Below are positions 57,087 through 64,000 of a stretch of 64,000 nucleotides of DNA, piece after piece. Numbering within the stretch: position 1 is the stretch's first letter; the number at the start of each line of letters is the position of its first letter. Under the pieces are notes generated by a model. That model saw nothing but the letters and a program-made list of their open reading frames with translations. It did not search any database and was not told where the DNA came from. Made by a program: the position numbers and the translations under genes. The stretch comes from Tsuneonella deserti (GTDB lineage: Bacteria > Pseudomonadota > Alphaproteobacteria > Sphingomonadales > Sphingomonadaceae), in the NCBI RefSeq assembly GCF_014644315.1, contig NZ_BMKL01000001.1, positions 186,001-250,000 of the forward strand. Direction: 5' to 3'.

Positions 57087-58538
57087 ATGGCGCTGGGGCC
57101 GCGTCTCGATCTGCGTCAGTCGCAATCGCTGGTGATGACCCCCCAGTTGCAGCAGGCCATTCGCCTGCTCGCGCTGTCGAACCTCGAACTCGAAATGTTT
57201 ATCGGCGAGGCACTCGAGGCCAACCCGCTGCTCGAGCTGGGCGAAGTGCGGCAGGACGACGCGCCTGCCGAGCCTTTCGAGGCCATGCCCTCGGAGCCTG
57301 CCGCAGACGCGGGCGAGGGTGAGGCGGCGCTGGACATCGACCCTGAGCGGCTCGACCGCGATCGCGATACGGGCGACGGAGAGTGGGGCGCCGCGAGCCC
57401 GGCTGGTGCCGGCGAGGAAGGTCTTTCAATCGACGAACGGGGTGCGGGGGAGGGGCCGACGCTGGCCGAGCATCTTCATGCCCAGATCGGTACCGCCGCG
57501 CGTGACGGGCGCGAGGAATTCATTGCCCGCGCGCTGATCGATCAGCTCGACGAGGCGGGATATCTCACCGTCACGCTTCCGGAAGTGGCCGACGCGCTCG
57601 ACGTGCCGCGTGCCGAGGTCGAGCGTGCGCTGCTGCTGGTCCAGTCGCTCGATCCCACCGGCGTCGGAGCACGGAGCCTTGCCGAATGTCTTGCGCTCCA
57701 GGCAAAGGAGGCTGACCGCTACGATCCCTGCATGGCGCGCCTGATCGACAATCTCGACCTCGTTGCGCGCGGAGATGTTTCGCGTCTTAAACGGATGTGC
57801 GAGGTCGATGACGGCGACTTCGCGGACATGATGGCTGAACTGCGCGGCTACGACCCCCGCCCGGGCCTGCGTTTTGGCGCGGGAAGCGAGGCGGCGGTTG
57901 TGCCCGACATCCTGCTGTCTCCCGCCGGGTCCGGCTGGGACATTGCGCTGAACGAGGCGACGCTCCCGCGGCTGATCGTCAATCGCACCTACTATCTCGA
58001 ACTTCGCCAGGGCGGGGACAAGGCCGCGCAAGGCTGGCTGAGGGAGCAGCTCGCCGAGGCCAACTGGCTTCTGAAAGCGCTCGACCAGCGTGCGAAGACC
58101 ATCCTCCGGGTCGCGGCCGAGATAGTGAAGCGGCAGGACGGCTTCTTCCGGCGTGGCGTGTCCGAGCTCAAACCGCTCACGCTGCGTGCTGTCGCGGAGG
58201 CGATCGAGCTGCATGAAAGCACGGTCAGCCGAGTCACCAGCAACAAGTATCTTGCTTGCCCTCGCGGGACCTTCGAACTGAAGTACTTCTTCACCAGCGG
58301 CGTTGCCACCTCGGATGGCGCCGGAGCGGCCAGCGCAGAGGCGGTCAAGGCCGCGATCCGCGCCCTGATCGAGGGTGAAGACCCGAAAGACATCCTCTCC
58401 GACGACACCTTGGTGGACCTGCTCCGCGACAAGGGGTTCGACCTCGCCCGCCGCACGGTTGCCAAGTATCGCGAGGCAATGGGCATTGGCAGCTCGGTCC
58501 AGCGGCGGCGTCAGAAGAAGCTGTCCGGGGTGGGTTGA
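57087..58538 (+). CDS. rpoN: RNA polymerase sigma-54 factor
   Basis: The product is 483 residues. The Gln-rich region I (LRQSQSLVMTPQLQQAIRLLALSNLEL) is followed by an acidic region II and the core-binding domain. The DNA-binding end has HESTVSRVTSNKYLACPRGTFELKYFF and the RpoN box ARRTVAKYRE. AGGATC precedes the ATG. It follows lptB as in other alphaproteobacteria, but the hpf gene that usually comes next is replaced here by ctrA. Confidence 0.97.
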   Translation: MALGPRLDLRQSQSLVMTPQLQQAIRLLALSNLELEMFIGEALEANPLLELGEVRQDDAPAEPFEAMPSEPAADAGEGEAALDIDPERLDRDRDTGDGEWGAASPAGAGEEGLSIDERGAGEGPTLAEHLHAQIGTAARDGREEFIARALIDQLDEAGYLTVTLPEVADALDVPRAEVERALLLVQSLDPTGVGARSLAECLALQAKEADRYDPCMARLIDNLDLVARGDVSRLKRMCEVDDGDFADMMAELRGYDPRPGLRFGAGSEAAVVPDILLSPAGSGWDIALNEATLPRLIVNRTYYLELRQGGDKAAQGWLREQLAEANWLLKALDQRAKTILRVAAEIVKRQDGFFRRGVSELKPLTLRAVAEAIELHESTVSRVTSNKYLACPRGTFELKYFFTSGVATSDGAGAASAEAVKAAIRALIEGEDPKDILSDDTLVDLLRDKGFDLARRTVAKYREAMGIGSSVQRRRQKKLSGVG

Positions 58539-58554
58539 AGGGCTTGCCGGCGGT

Positions 58555-58656
58555 GAGTCCGTTGGGTCACACCGAAAAGTCTTAACGCGCTTTACTCCCC
58601 GTTAACCTTTTTCCTTCAGATGTTTTGTGGTTAACCGAGGTCAACACCCGTTGACG
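58555..58656 (+). promoter_or_regulatory. Putative ctrA promoter region with a GANTC site and CtrA-like boxes
   Basis: The region contains a CcrM methylation site GAGTC at 58555-58559 and a TTTA-N7-TTAAC element at 58591-58606, close to the CtrA consensus TTAA-N7-TTAA. Further TTAAC half-sites lie at 58582-58586 and 58631-58635, plus the inverted repeat GTCAAC-ACCC-GTTGAC ending in a possible -35 (TTGACG 58651-58656). This suggests methylation- and autoregulation-controlled transcription, as in Caulobacter. Confidence 0.5.
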
Positions 58657-58697
58657 GGGCGTTACCGGGGTTTTGGGATTTCAGGGGGGACCTGGCG

Positions 58698-59393
58698 ATG
58701 CGCGTGCTGCTGATCGAAGACGAGCCTACCACGGCCAAGGCGATCGAGCTGATGCTCACGACCGAGGGATTCAACGTCTACCAGACCGATCTCGGCGAGG
58801 AAGGCTTGGACCTTGGTAAGCTGTATGATTACGACATCATCCTGCTCGACCTGAACCTGCCTGACATGCATGGTTACGACGTGCTGAAAAAGCTGCGCGT
58901 CGCCAAGGTGCAGACGCCGGTCCTCATCCTTTCCGGCATCGCCGAGATGGATTCGAAGATCCGCAGCTTCGGCTTCGGCGCCGACGATTACGTGACCAAG
59001 CCGTTCCACCGCGAAGAGCTGGTCGCCCGCATCCACGCGGTGGTGCGCCGCTCGAAGGGTCACAGCCAGTCGGTAATCCGCACCGGAAAGCTGGCGGTCA
59101 ATCTCGACGCCAAGACGGTCGAGGTGGATGGGGCCCGCGTTCACCTGACCGGCAAGGAATACGCGATGCTGGAGCTGCTCTCGCTCCGCAAGAGCACCAC
59201 GCTGACCAAGGAAATGTTCCTCAACCACCTTTATGGCGGCATGGACGAGCCCGAATTGAAGATCATCGACGTCTTCATCTGCAAGCTGCGCAAGAAGCTG
59301 AGCCACGCGTGCGGCGGCGAGAACTACATCGAGACCGTCTGGGGCCGCGGCTACGTGCTGCGCGATCCGCACGACGAAGCCGAAGCGGCCTGA
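58698..59393 (+). CDS. ctrA: Cell-cycle response regulator CtrA
   Basis: The product is 231 residues. The receiver domain starts [20 protein letters not shown], with the acceptor Asp in [14 protein letters not shown] and Lys in [16 protein letters not shown]. The winged-helix DNA-binding domain reads [53 protein letters not shown], near-identical to known CtrA. The C-terminus differs from Caulobacter and ends in an Ala/Glu tail (DEAEAA). It controls flagellar, division and replication genes in the order. Confidence 0.97.
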   Translation: MRVLLIEDEPTTAKAIELMLTTEGFNVYQTDLGEEGLDLGKLYDYDIILLDLNLPDMHGYDVLKKLRVAKVQTPVLILSGIAEMDSKIRSFGFGADDYVTKPFHREELVARIHAVVRRSKGHSQSVIRTGKLAVNLDAKTVEVDGARVHLTGKEYAMLELLSLRKSTTLTKEMFLNHLYGGMDEPELKIIDVFICKLRKKLSHACGGENYIETVWGRGYVLRDPHDEAEAA

Positions 59394-59434
59394 CCGCGCG
59401 GCTTTACGACAAGTTCCTTTTGGACGGGGAAGAG

Positions 59435-59474
59435 CCGCCCGGAGCGTTCGCGTTTCCGGGCGGTTTTCGTTTTT
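59435..59474 (+). terminator. Intrinsic terminator of ctrA
   Basis: CCGCCCGGA (59435-59443) pairs with TCCGGGCGG (59455-59463) around an 11-base loop, then TTTTCGTTTTT. It lies 41 bases after the ctrA stop. Confidence 0.9.
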
Positions 59475-59538
59475 AGTTCCGCTATTGCCCACCGGGCTAC
59501 TTGAGCGTGGGAGATCATCCGCTAAGCCGCGTGGCGAC

Positions 59539-60240
59539 ATGACCGCGCACAAACCCGGCGATCCGACCACGCTCAACCGGCTCTATGGCCGCAGCCAGGG
59601 GCGCCCCTTGCGCGCGGGCCAGCAGGCACTGGTCGACGACCTGCTCCCGCAGATCGCGGTGCCGGCAGAAGGTGAAGTGACCTCCCAGCGTCTCTTCGGC
59701 GACGACCGCCCCCTGCACTTCGAGATCGGTTTCGGCGGCGGCGAGCACCTTGCTTACCGCGCGGACCTGCTGCCCGATCACGGGTTCATCGGCGCCGAGC
59801 CCTTCGTCAACGGCGTCGCGCAGGCGCTGATGCACGTGCGTGACGGCAACCTAGCGAACGTGCGCATCCAGCACGGCGATGCGCTCGATGCGCTCGCCCG
59901 CGTGCCCGACGGCGCGCTGACGATGCTCTACCTGCTTCATCCCGATCCGTGGCCCAAGGCCAAGCACGCCAAACGCCGGATGATGAACGACGGCCCGGTG
60001 CAGATGATCGCCGACAAATTGAGGCCCGGCGGCGAATTCCGCTTCGGCACCGATCACGCGGTATACCTGCGCCACGCGCTGACGGTGATGCGGCGGTTCA
60101 CGGACGATTTCGAGTGGGTGGTGGAAGGTCGCTCGAGCTGGGAAAACCGCCCCTCAGGCTGGCCCGAGACCCGCTACGAGCACAAGGCCCGGAACGTGTA
60201 CGAGCACGAGGTGTGGTATTTCCGGTTTCGGCGGCGGTAG
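59539..60240 (+). CDS. trmB: tRNA (guanine-N7-)-methyltransferase
   Basis: The product is 233 residues. It methylates G46 of tRNA using SAM. Motifs are LHFEIGFGGGEHLAYRADLLPDHGFIGAEPFVNGV, the signature YLLHPDPWPKAKHAKRRMMND, and RYEHKARNVYEHEVWYFRF at the end. The start at 59539 is chosen by family length; an upstream in-frame start at 59485 would add 18 unconserved residues. It lies 22 bp from a convergent gene, across the palindrome GGCCGCGCGCGGCC (60243-60256). Confidence 0.96.
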   Translation: MTAHKPGDPTTLNRLYGRSQGRPLRAGQQALVDDLLPQIAVPAEGEVTSQRLFGDDRPLHFEIGFGGGEHLAYRADLLPDHGFIGAEPFVNGVAQALMHVRDGNLANVRIQHGDALDALARVPDGALTMLYLLHPDPWPKAKHAKRRMMNDGPVQMIADKLRPGGEFRFGTDHAVYLRHALTVMRRFTDDFEWVVEGRSSWENRPSGWPETRYEHKARNVYEHEVWYFRFRRR

Positions 60241-60262
60241 GTGGCCGCGCGCGGCCTCCGGC

Positions 60263-60712
60263 CTAGGGCTTTACTATGCTGGCTTGCCGAGCGAGAAAAC
60301 GCCACTTCCCTTCCTGCCAGAGGAAGACGTTGGTGTAGCGGCGGTTCAACGTCTCACCCGGGTGTAGCCGACCGAGATTGCTCGTCGGGCTAGGCGTCAC
60401 CACTTCACTGCCCATGACGATGCCGACGTCGCCGGTAATCGCGACACCTTCGACCTTCCGTTCGAACTTTTCGCTGGCGATGTCACCGCGCGCGAGCATC
60501 GCGACTAGCTCCGGCTTCCTTTTCACCGCGTTCGCAGGGCCGTTCAGCATATAGTTGGGATGCATGAACTCCTGCTGCGCCTTGGCGTCCTCGTCGACGA
60601 TAATGCGCATCTGTTCGGCGTCAGCCGCCCGGAGACTTGCTTCGTCAGGCGCGGGCGGGGGCGCCGCACCAACCAACCCGACCAATGCCACCAGCGCGAA
60701 ACCCGTCCGCAT
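60263..60712 (-). CDS. Exported NTF2-like (DUF4440-type) protein
   Basis: The product is 149 residues with a short signal peptide (MRTGFALVALVGLVGA). The NTF2-like fold follows: LRAADAEQMRIIVDEDAKAQQEFMHPNYMLNGP ... VVTPSPTSNLGRLHPGETLNRRYTNVFLWQEGKWRFLARQASIV. Similar proteins are small periplasmic ligand-binding or enzyme-like proteins. GGAGAAAGC precedes the ATG at 60712. Confidence 0.85.
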   Translation of the reverse strand: MRTGFALVALVGLVGAAPPPAPDEASLRAADAEQMRIIVDEDAKAQQEFMHPNYMLNGPANAVKRKPELVAMLARGDIASEKFERKVEGVAITGDVGIVMGSEVVTPSPTSNLGRLHPGETLNRRYTNVFLWQEGKWRFLARQASIVKP

Positions 60713-60801
60713 AGGCTTTCTCCATCGGCAAGAAAGATCATCTTGTTGCGACGCGCCCAGCCTAGCCCGATGCGCGCCGCAAGTCCCTCGATTTTGAATG
60801 T

Positions 60802-61278
60802 TCAGGTTGTTGTCGGAATGGAGGCGACCACCGGCTCGTGCCCCCAATGGCGCAGAAGGCGCAGCACATCCGCTCCAACCAGCCCGAGCGTGCCCGTATT
60901 CCTGAGCGGATGGACATTGATCCGCTCGGCCGCCGCCAGCCCCTCTTCCAGAACCACCGTCACCCTCCCCCGCGCGGCGTTGATCATCGCGAGCGGGGTG
61001 ACCGAGCCCGGCGTGATGCCGAGCAGGCGCTCCATGTCCTCGGGCTTGGCGAAGCTCACGCGCTTGCAGCCGATCGCTTGGGGCAGCGCCTTGAGATCGA
61101 CCCGCGCTTCGGCGGGCACGGTGACGAGCCACAACGCGCCGGCGGCGTCTTTCAAGAACAGGTTCTTGGTATGCGCGCCGGGGAAGCCGGCGTCGAGCTT
61201 GCGACTCTCGGCGACGGTGAACACCGCCGCGTGCTCGTGCGCTGCGTATGGAATTTCGAGCGCGGCGAGATCCGCCAT
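60802..61278 (-). CDS. YbaK/ProX-type aminoacyl-tRNA editing domain protein
   Basis: The product is 158 residues: IPYAAHEHAAVFTVAESRKLDAGFPGAHTKNLFLKDAAGALWLVTVPAEARVDLKALPQAIGCKRVSFAKPEDM and then ITPGSVTPLAMIN. This is the ProX/YbaK fold, which deacylates mischarged tRNA such as Ala- or Cys-tRNA(Pro). The ATG at 61278 fits the family start, but the ribosome site is weak. It ends 89 bases before the NTF2-like gene and may be co-transcribed with it. Confidence 0.9.
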   Translation of the reverse strand: MADLAALEIPYAAHEHAAVFTVAESRKLDAGFPGAHTKNLFLKDAAGALWLVTVPAEARVDLKALPQAIGCKRVSFAKPEDMERLLGITPGSVTPLAMINAARGRVTVVLEEGLAAAERINVHPLRNTGTLGLVGADVLRLLRHWGHEPVVASIPTTT

Positions 61279-61307
61279 GAGTCCGGACTCGCCGCGCACA
61301 GTGTTGC

Positions 61308-61682
61308 TTACTGTTGGATCCGGTGCAGCGCGCACAGCTTGTTGCCGTCGGGATCGCGCAGGTAGGCGAGGTACATGCCCGAGCCCGGACGCTCGCCCGG
61401 CGGATCCTCGATCGCGGTGCCGCCGTTGGCGACGCCCGCCGCGTGCCATGCATCGGCTTGCTCGGGCGTCATCGAAAGACCGATGGTGCAGCCATTGCCC
61501 GCAGTCGCCGGCTGGCCGTCGATCGGCTTGGTGACGAGGAACGCGCCGTTGTTGTAGAGGTACATCAGGCGCCCTTTTTCGTCCTGGATGCCCTCGCGCC
61601 CGCCGATCGCCTTGAACGTCGCGTCGTAGAACTTCCTGGACCGCTCGATATCGTTCGAGCCGACCATCATGTGGCTATACAT
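61308..61682 (-). CDS. VOC family protein (glyoxalase-like)
   Basis: The product is 124 residues. It has the paired beta-alpha-beta-beta-beta modules of vicinal oxygen chelate proteins: MYSHMMVGSNDIERSRKFYDATFKAIG ... GMYLAYLRDPDGNKLCALHR. It has His and Glu candidates for a metal site. The enzyme activity is unknown. AGGAGAGG precedes the ATG. Its place after a formaldehyde dehydrogenase gene suggests aldehyde-stress metabolism. Confidence 0.9.
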   Translation of the reverse strand: MYSHMMVGSNDIERSRKFYDATFKAIGGREGIQDEKGRLMYLYNNGAFLVTKPIDGQPATAGNGCTIGLSMTPEQADAWHAAGVANGGTAIEDPPGERPGSGMYLAYLRDPDGNKLCALHRIQQ

Positions 61683-61745
61683 GCCAATCCTCTCCTGTCG
61701 TGATTGCGTTGCGACTTGCTACTCGTATCGGCGGCGCGGGCCGCG

Positions 61746-62858
61746 TCAATAGACCACGACGCTTCGGATCGATTCCCCGGCCCGCATCAGGTCGAAACCC
61801 TTGTTGATCTCGTCGAGCGAGAGGACGTGGGTAATCATCGGGTCGATGGCGATTTGGCCGTCCATGTACATGTCGACGATCTTGGGCACGTCGGTTCGCC
61901 CTTTCGCCCCGCCGAACGCGGTGCCGCGCCAGTTGCGCCCGGTAACGAGCTGGAAGGGGCGGGTGGCGATCTCCTTGCCCGCCTCGGCCACGCCGATGAT
62001 GATCGAGGTCCCCCAGCCGCGGTGGCAGCATTCCAATGCGGTGCGCATGACCTCGGTGTTGCCGGTCGCGTCGAAGGAGTAGTCCGCGCCGCCGTCGGTC
62101 AGCGCTGCGATTGCGGCGATAGTGTCTTCACGGCTCATGCCCGCCGTGTTGACGAAGTCGGTCATGCCGAACTTGCGGCCCCATTCCTCGCGCGCCGGGT
62201 TGATGTCGATGCCGACGATCTTGCCTGCGCCTGCGAGCTTGGCGCCCTGGATCACGTTGAGCCCGATCCCGCCGAGGCCAAACACGACGACGTTGTCGCC
62301 GGGCTGGACCTTGGCGGTGTTGAGCACCGCGCCGACGCCGGTGGTTACTCCGCAGCCGATGTAGCAACTGGTCTTGAACGGCGCGTCCTCGCGGATCTTC
62401 GCCACTGCGATCTCGGGCAGGACGGTGAAGTTCGAGAACGTCGAGCAGCCCATGTAGTGGTAGATCGTCTCCCCCTTGTAGGAGAAGCGCGAGGTGCCGT
62501 CGGGCATCACGCCCTTGCCCTGCGTGGCGCGGATCGCGGTGCACAGGTTGGTCTTGCCGCTGAGGCAGCTTTTGCACTGCCCGCATTCGGGCGTGTAGAG
62601 CGGGATCACGTGGTCGCCCGGTTTCACGCTCGTCACGCCATGGCCGACCTCGCGCACGATCCCGGCGCCTTCGTGGCCCAGCACGCTGGGGAACAGGCCC
62701 TCGCTGTCTAGCCCGTCGAGTGTGTAGGCGTCGGTGTGGCAGATGCCGGTCGCCATGATCTCGACCAGGACTTCACCCGCCTTTGGTCCTTCAAGATCGA
62801 GTTCGACGATCTCGAGCGGCTGGTTGGGCGCAAAGGCGACTGCTGCGCGCGTTTTCAT
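61746..62858 (-). CDS. S-(hydroxymethyl)glutathione dehydrogenase / class III alcohol dehydrogenase
   Basis: The product is 370 residues. It oxidises the glutathione-formaldehyde adduct with NAD. Zinc ligands are in [11 protein letters not shown] (catalytic) and [14 protein letters not shown] (structural). The NAD motif is [21 protein letters not shown], and the class III markers are [44 protein letters not shown] precedes the ATG, within the end of the upstream aldehyde dehydrogenase gene. It is the core of a formaldehyde detoxification cluster. Confidence 0.96.
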   Translation of the reverse strand: MKTRAAVAFAPNQPLEIVELDLEGPKAGEVLVEIMATGICHTDAYTLDGLDSEGLFPSVLGHEGAGIVREVGHGVTSVKPGDHVIPLYTPECGQCKSCLSGKTNLCTAIRATQGKGVMPDGTSRFSYKGETIYHYMGCSTFSNFTVLPEIAVAKIREDAPFKTSCYIGCGVTTGVGAVLNTAKVQPGDNVVVFGLGGIGLNVIQGAKLAGAGKIVGIDINPAREEWGRKFGMTDFVNTAGMSREDTIAAIAALTDGGADYSFDATGNTEVMRTALECCHRGWGTSIIIGVAEAGKEIATRPFQLVTGRNWRGTAFGGAKGRTDVPKIVDMYMDGQIAIDPMITHVLSLDEINKGFDLMRAGESIRSVVVY

Positions 62859-62871
62859 CGGTGCCCGCTCC

Positions 62872-64000
62872 TCAGCCTTCGTGGACCGTCTTGGGGACCA
62901 TGCAGGCCATGACGCCCTCGCGGCCGTCCTCGCTGCCGTAGCCCGACCACTTCACGCCCCCGAACGGCGCATCGGCGGCCGAAACGCTGCCGGTGTCGAG
63001 GGCGAGCATCCCCGCTTCGACTTCGGCCGCCAGCCGGCGCTTGCGCGCAGAATCCTTGGTCCATGCGTAGGCGGCGAGGCCGTAGGGCAGGCGGTTCGCT
63101 TCTTCGATCATCGCGTCCTCGCCTGCCATCGGGTTCAAGAGCGCGATCGGACCGAAGGGCTCCTCGTTCATGATGGTGGCGTCGGTCGGCACTTCGGCCA
63201 GCACGGTCGGCTGGTGGAAGAACCCCTGGTTGCCGATCCGCTCTCCCCCGGCGAGCAGCTTCGCTCCGCGTTCCTTAGCGTCGCCAATCATCTGCTCCAT
63301 CCGCTCGAGCCCGCGCGCCGAAGCCATCGGGCCCATCTGCGTGTCCTTGTCGAATCCGCTGCCCACCTTTATCGCCTTCGCGCGCTCGACGAACCCGTCG
63401 CGGAAGCGTTCGAACACCGGTTCCTCGATCAGGAAGCGCGTCGGGCTAACGCAGACCTGGCCCGCGTTGCGGTAGGCATTGGCGGTCATTGTATCGAGCG
63501 CGGCGTCGATGTCGGCATCGGCAAAGATCATCACCGGCGCATGGCCACCGAGTTCCATCGTCGCGATCTTGAGGTCTTCGGCCGCGAGCTTGGCGAGGTG
63601 CTTGCCGACCGCGGTCGAGCCGGTGAAGGTCACCTTGCGGATGATCGGCGAGGCCAGCAGGTGGCGGCTCACTTCGTCCGGCACGCCAAAGACGCATTGC
63701 ACCGCATCACCCGGCACGCCCGCGTCTATGCACGCTTGTACCAGTGCAATGCCGGCAGAAGGGGTTTCCTCCGACGGCTTGACGATAGTCGAGCACCCGG
63801 CGGCGAGCGCGCCGCCGATCTTGCGCATGACGTTGAGCGAGGGGAAGTTCCACGCCGCGAAGCCTGCCACCGGGCCGACCGGATGGTACTGCACCTCGAC
63901 CCGCTGGCCGACGGGGCGCACCAGCGTGCGGCCATAGATGCGCTTGATTTCCTGCGCGTAGAATTCGAGCAGCATCGCGCAATAGATCGTTTCTCCGATC
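62872..64000 (-). CDS. NAD(P)-dependent aldehyde dehydrogenase, succinate-semialdehyde type, N-terminus off the edge
   Basis: The visible 376 codons run open to the right edge, so the first 90-110 residues are missing. Catalytic motifs are [20 protein letters not shown] (Glu) and [22 protein letters not shown] (Cys nucleophile). The NAD-binding part has [37 protein letters not shown] and [21 protein letters not shown]. The C-terminus [28 protein letters not shown] is of the GabD/succinate-semialdehyde dehydrogenase type. It overlaps the ribosome site of the formaldehyde dehydrogenase gene. Confidence 0.9.
   Translation of the reverse strand, partial: IGETIYCAMLLEFYAQEIKRIYGRTLVRPVGQRVEVQYHPVGPVAGFAAWNFPSLNVMRKIGGALAAGCSTIVKPSEETPSAGIALVQACIDAGVPGDAVQCVFGVPDEVSRHLLASPIIRKVTFTGSTAVGKHLAKLAAEDLKIATMELGGHAPVMIFADADIDAALDTMTANAYRNAGQVCVSPTRFLIEEPVFERFRDGFVERAKAIKVGSGFDKDTQMGPMASARGLERMEQMIGDAKERGAKLLAGGERIGNQGFFHQPTVLAEVPTDATIMNEEPFGPIALLNPMAGEDAMIEEANRLPYGLAAYAWTKDSARKRRLAAEVEAGMLALDTGSVSAADAPFGGVKWSGYGSEDGREGVMACMVPKTVHEG

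Overview
The window is a gene-dense, GC-rich stretch of bacterial chromosome. It carries only housekeeping and conserved accessory genes: no phage, insertion sequence, plasmid gene or CRISPR array is visible. The content (CtrA response regulator, DUF4167 protein, bacterial Cdc48, HWE-type histidine kinase, CIRCE-controlled groESL, host-attachment protein, ZnuD-like TonB receptor, GANTC site before ctrA) fits an alphaproteobacterium of the order Sphingomonadales, most likely an Erythrobacteraceae/Sphingomonadaceae-type organism. This placement rests on recognised families and codon bias, not on a database search.

Layout. 1-180: leftward start of a truncated gene and a 41-residue exported peptide behind an operator-like repeat. 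330-9207: rpoB-rpoC with their own promoter and a strong terminator. 9233-14856: a lipoprotein, a 53-codon Arg-rich ORF, an NTF2-like gene broken by an in-frame amber codon, argB-yggT-folD, an NTF2-like lipoprotein, MarC, and leftward thioredoxin/CnoX-Lon-N genes. 15976-22879: tRNA-Gly, TonB receptor, DoxX, then a tightly coupled leftward operon (cytochrome c lipoprotein, CPA2 antiporter, saccharopine-dehydrogenase-like reductase) and a PagL-type lipid A deacylase. 23010-26570: MATE exporter and CIRCE-groES-groEL. 26579-31487: a 61-residue protein, host-attachment protein, a PCMT/erythromycin-esterase fusion, a class-A-beta-lactamase-like hydrolase, a DJ-1/PfpI protein and an Ala-rich lipoprotein. 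31693-39375: polA, sensor kinase, MscS channel and Cdc48. 39773-44470: scoA, a HAD-like lipoprotein, scoB, nitronate monooxygenase and an MFS transporter. 44481-51664 (leftward): hisS-prfA-prmC and DUF4167-lnt-metK. 51760-57061: M61 peptidase, ppa, PmbA, a membrane protein and lptB. 57087-60240: rpoN, ctrA, trmB. 60263-64000 (leftward): NTF2-like protein, YbaK, VOC protein, glutathione-dependent formaldehyde dehydrogenase and a truncated succinate-semialdehyde-type dehydrogenase.

Functional themes are transcription (RpoB, RpoC, RpoN, CtrA), protein synthesis and folding (hisS, prfA/prmC, trmB, groESL, CnoX, Cdc48), envelope biogenesis (Lnt, LptB, PagL), ketone-body/CoA transfer, and formaldehyde detoxification. 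Genes are packed closely. Eight of the nine convergent pairs have stop codons 22 bp or less apart, and two pairs abut exactly.

No wholly new multi-gene defence or metabolic system is evident. The least explained items are a HAD-like lipoprotein wedged between the two CoA-transferase subunits, an orphan leftward terminator before cdc48 that suggests a small RNA, the amber-interrupted NTF2 gene, the PCMT-esterase fusion, and the repeat operator at the left edge.
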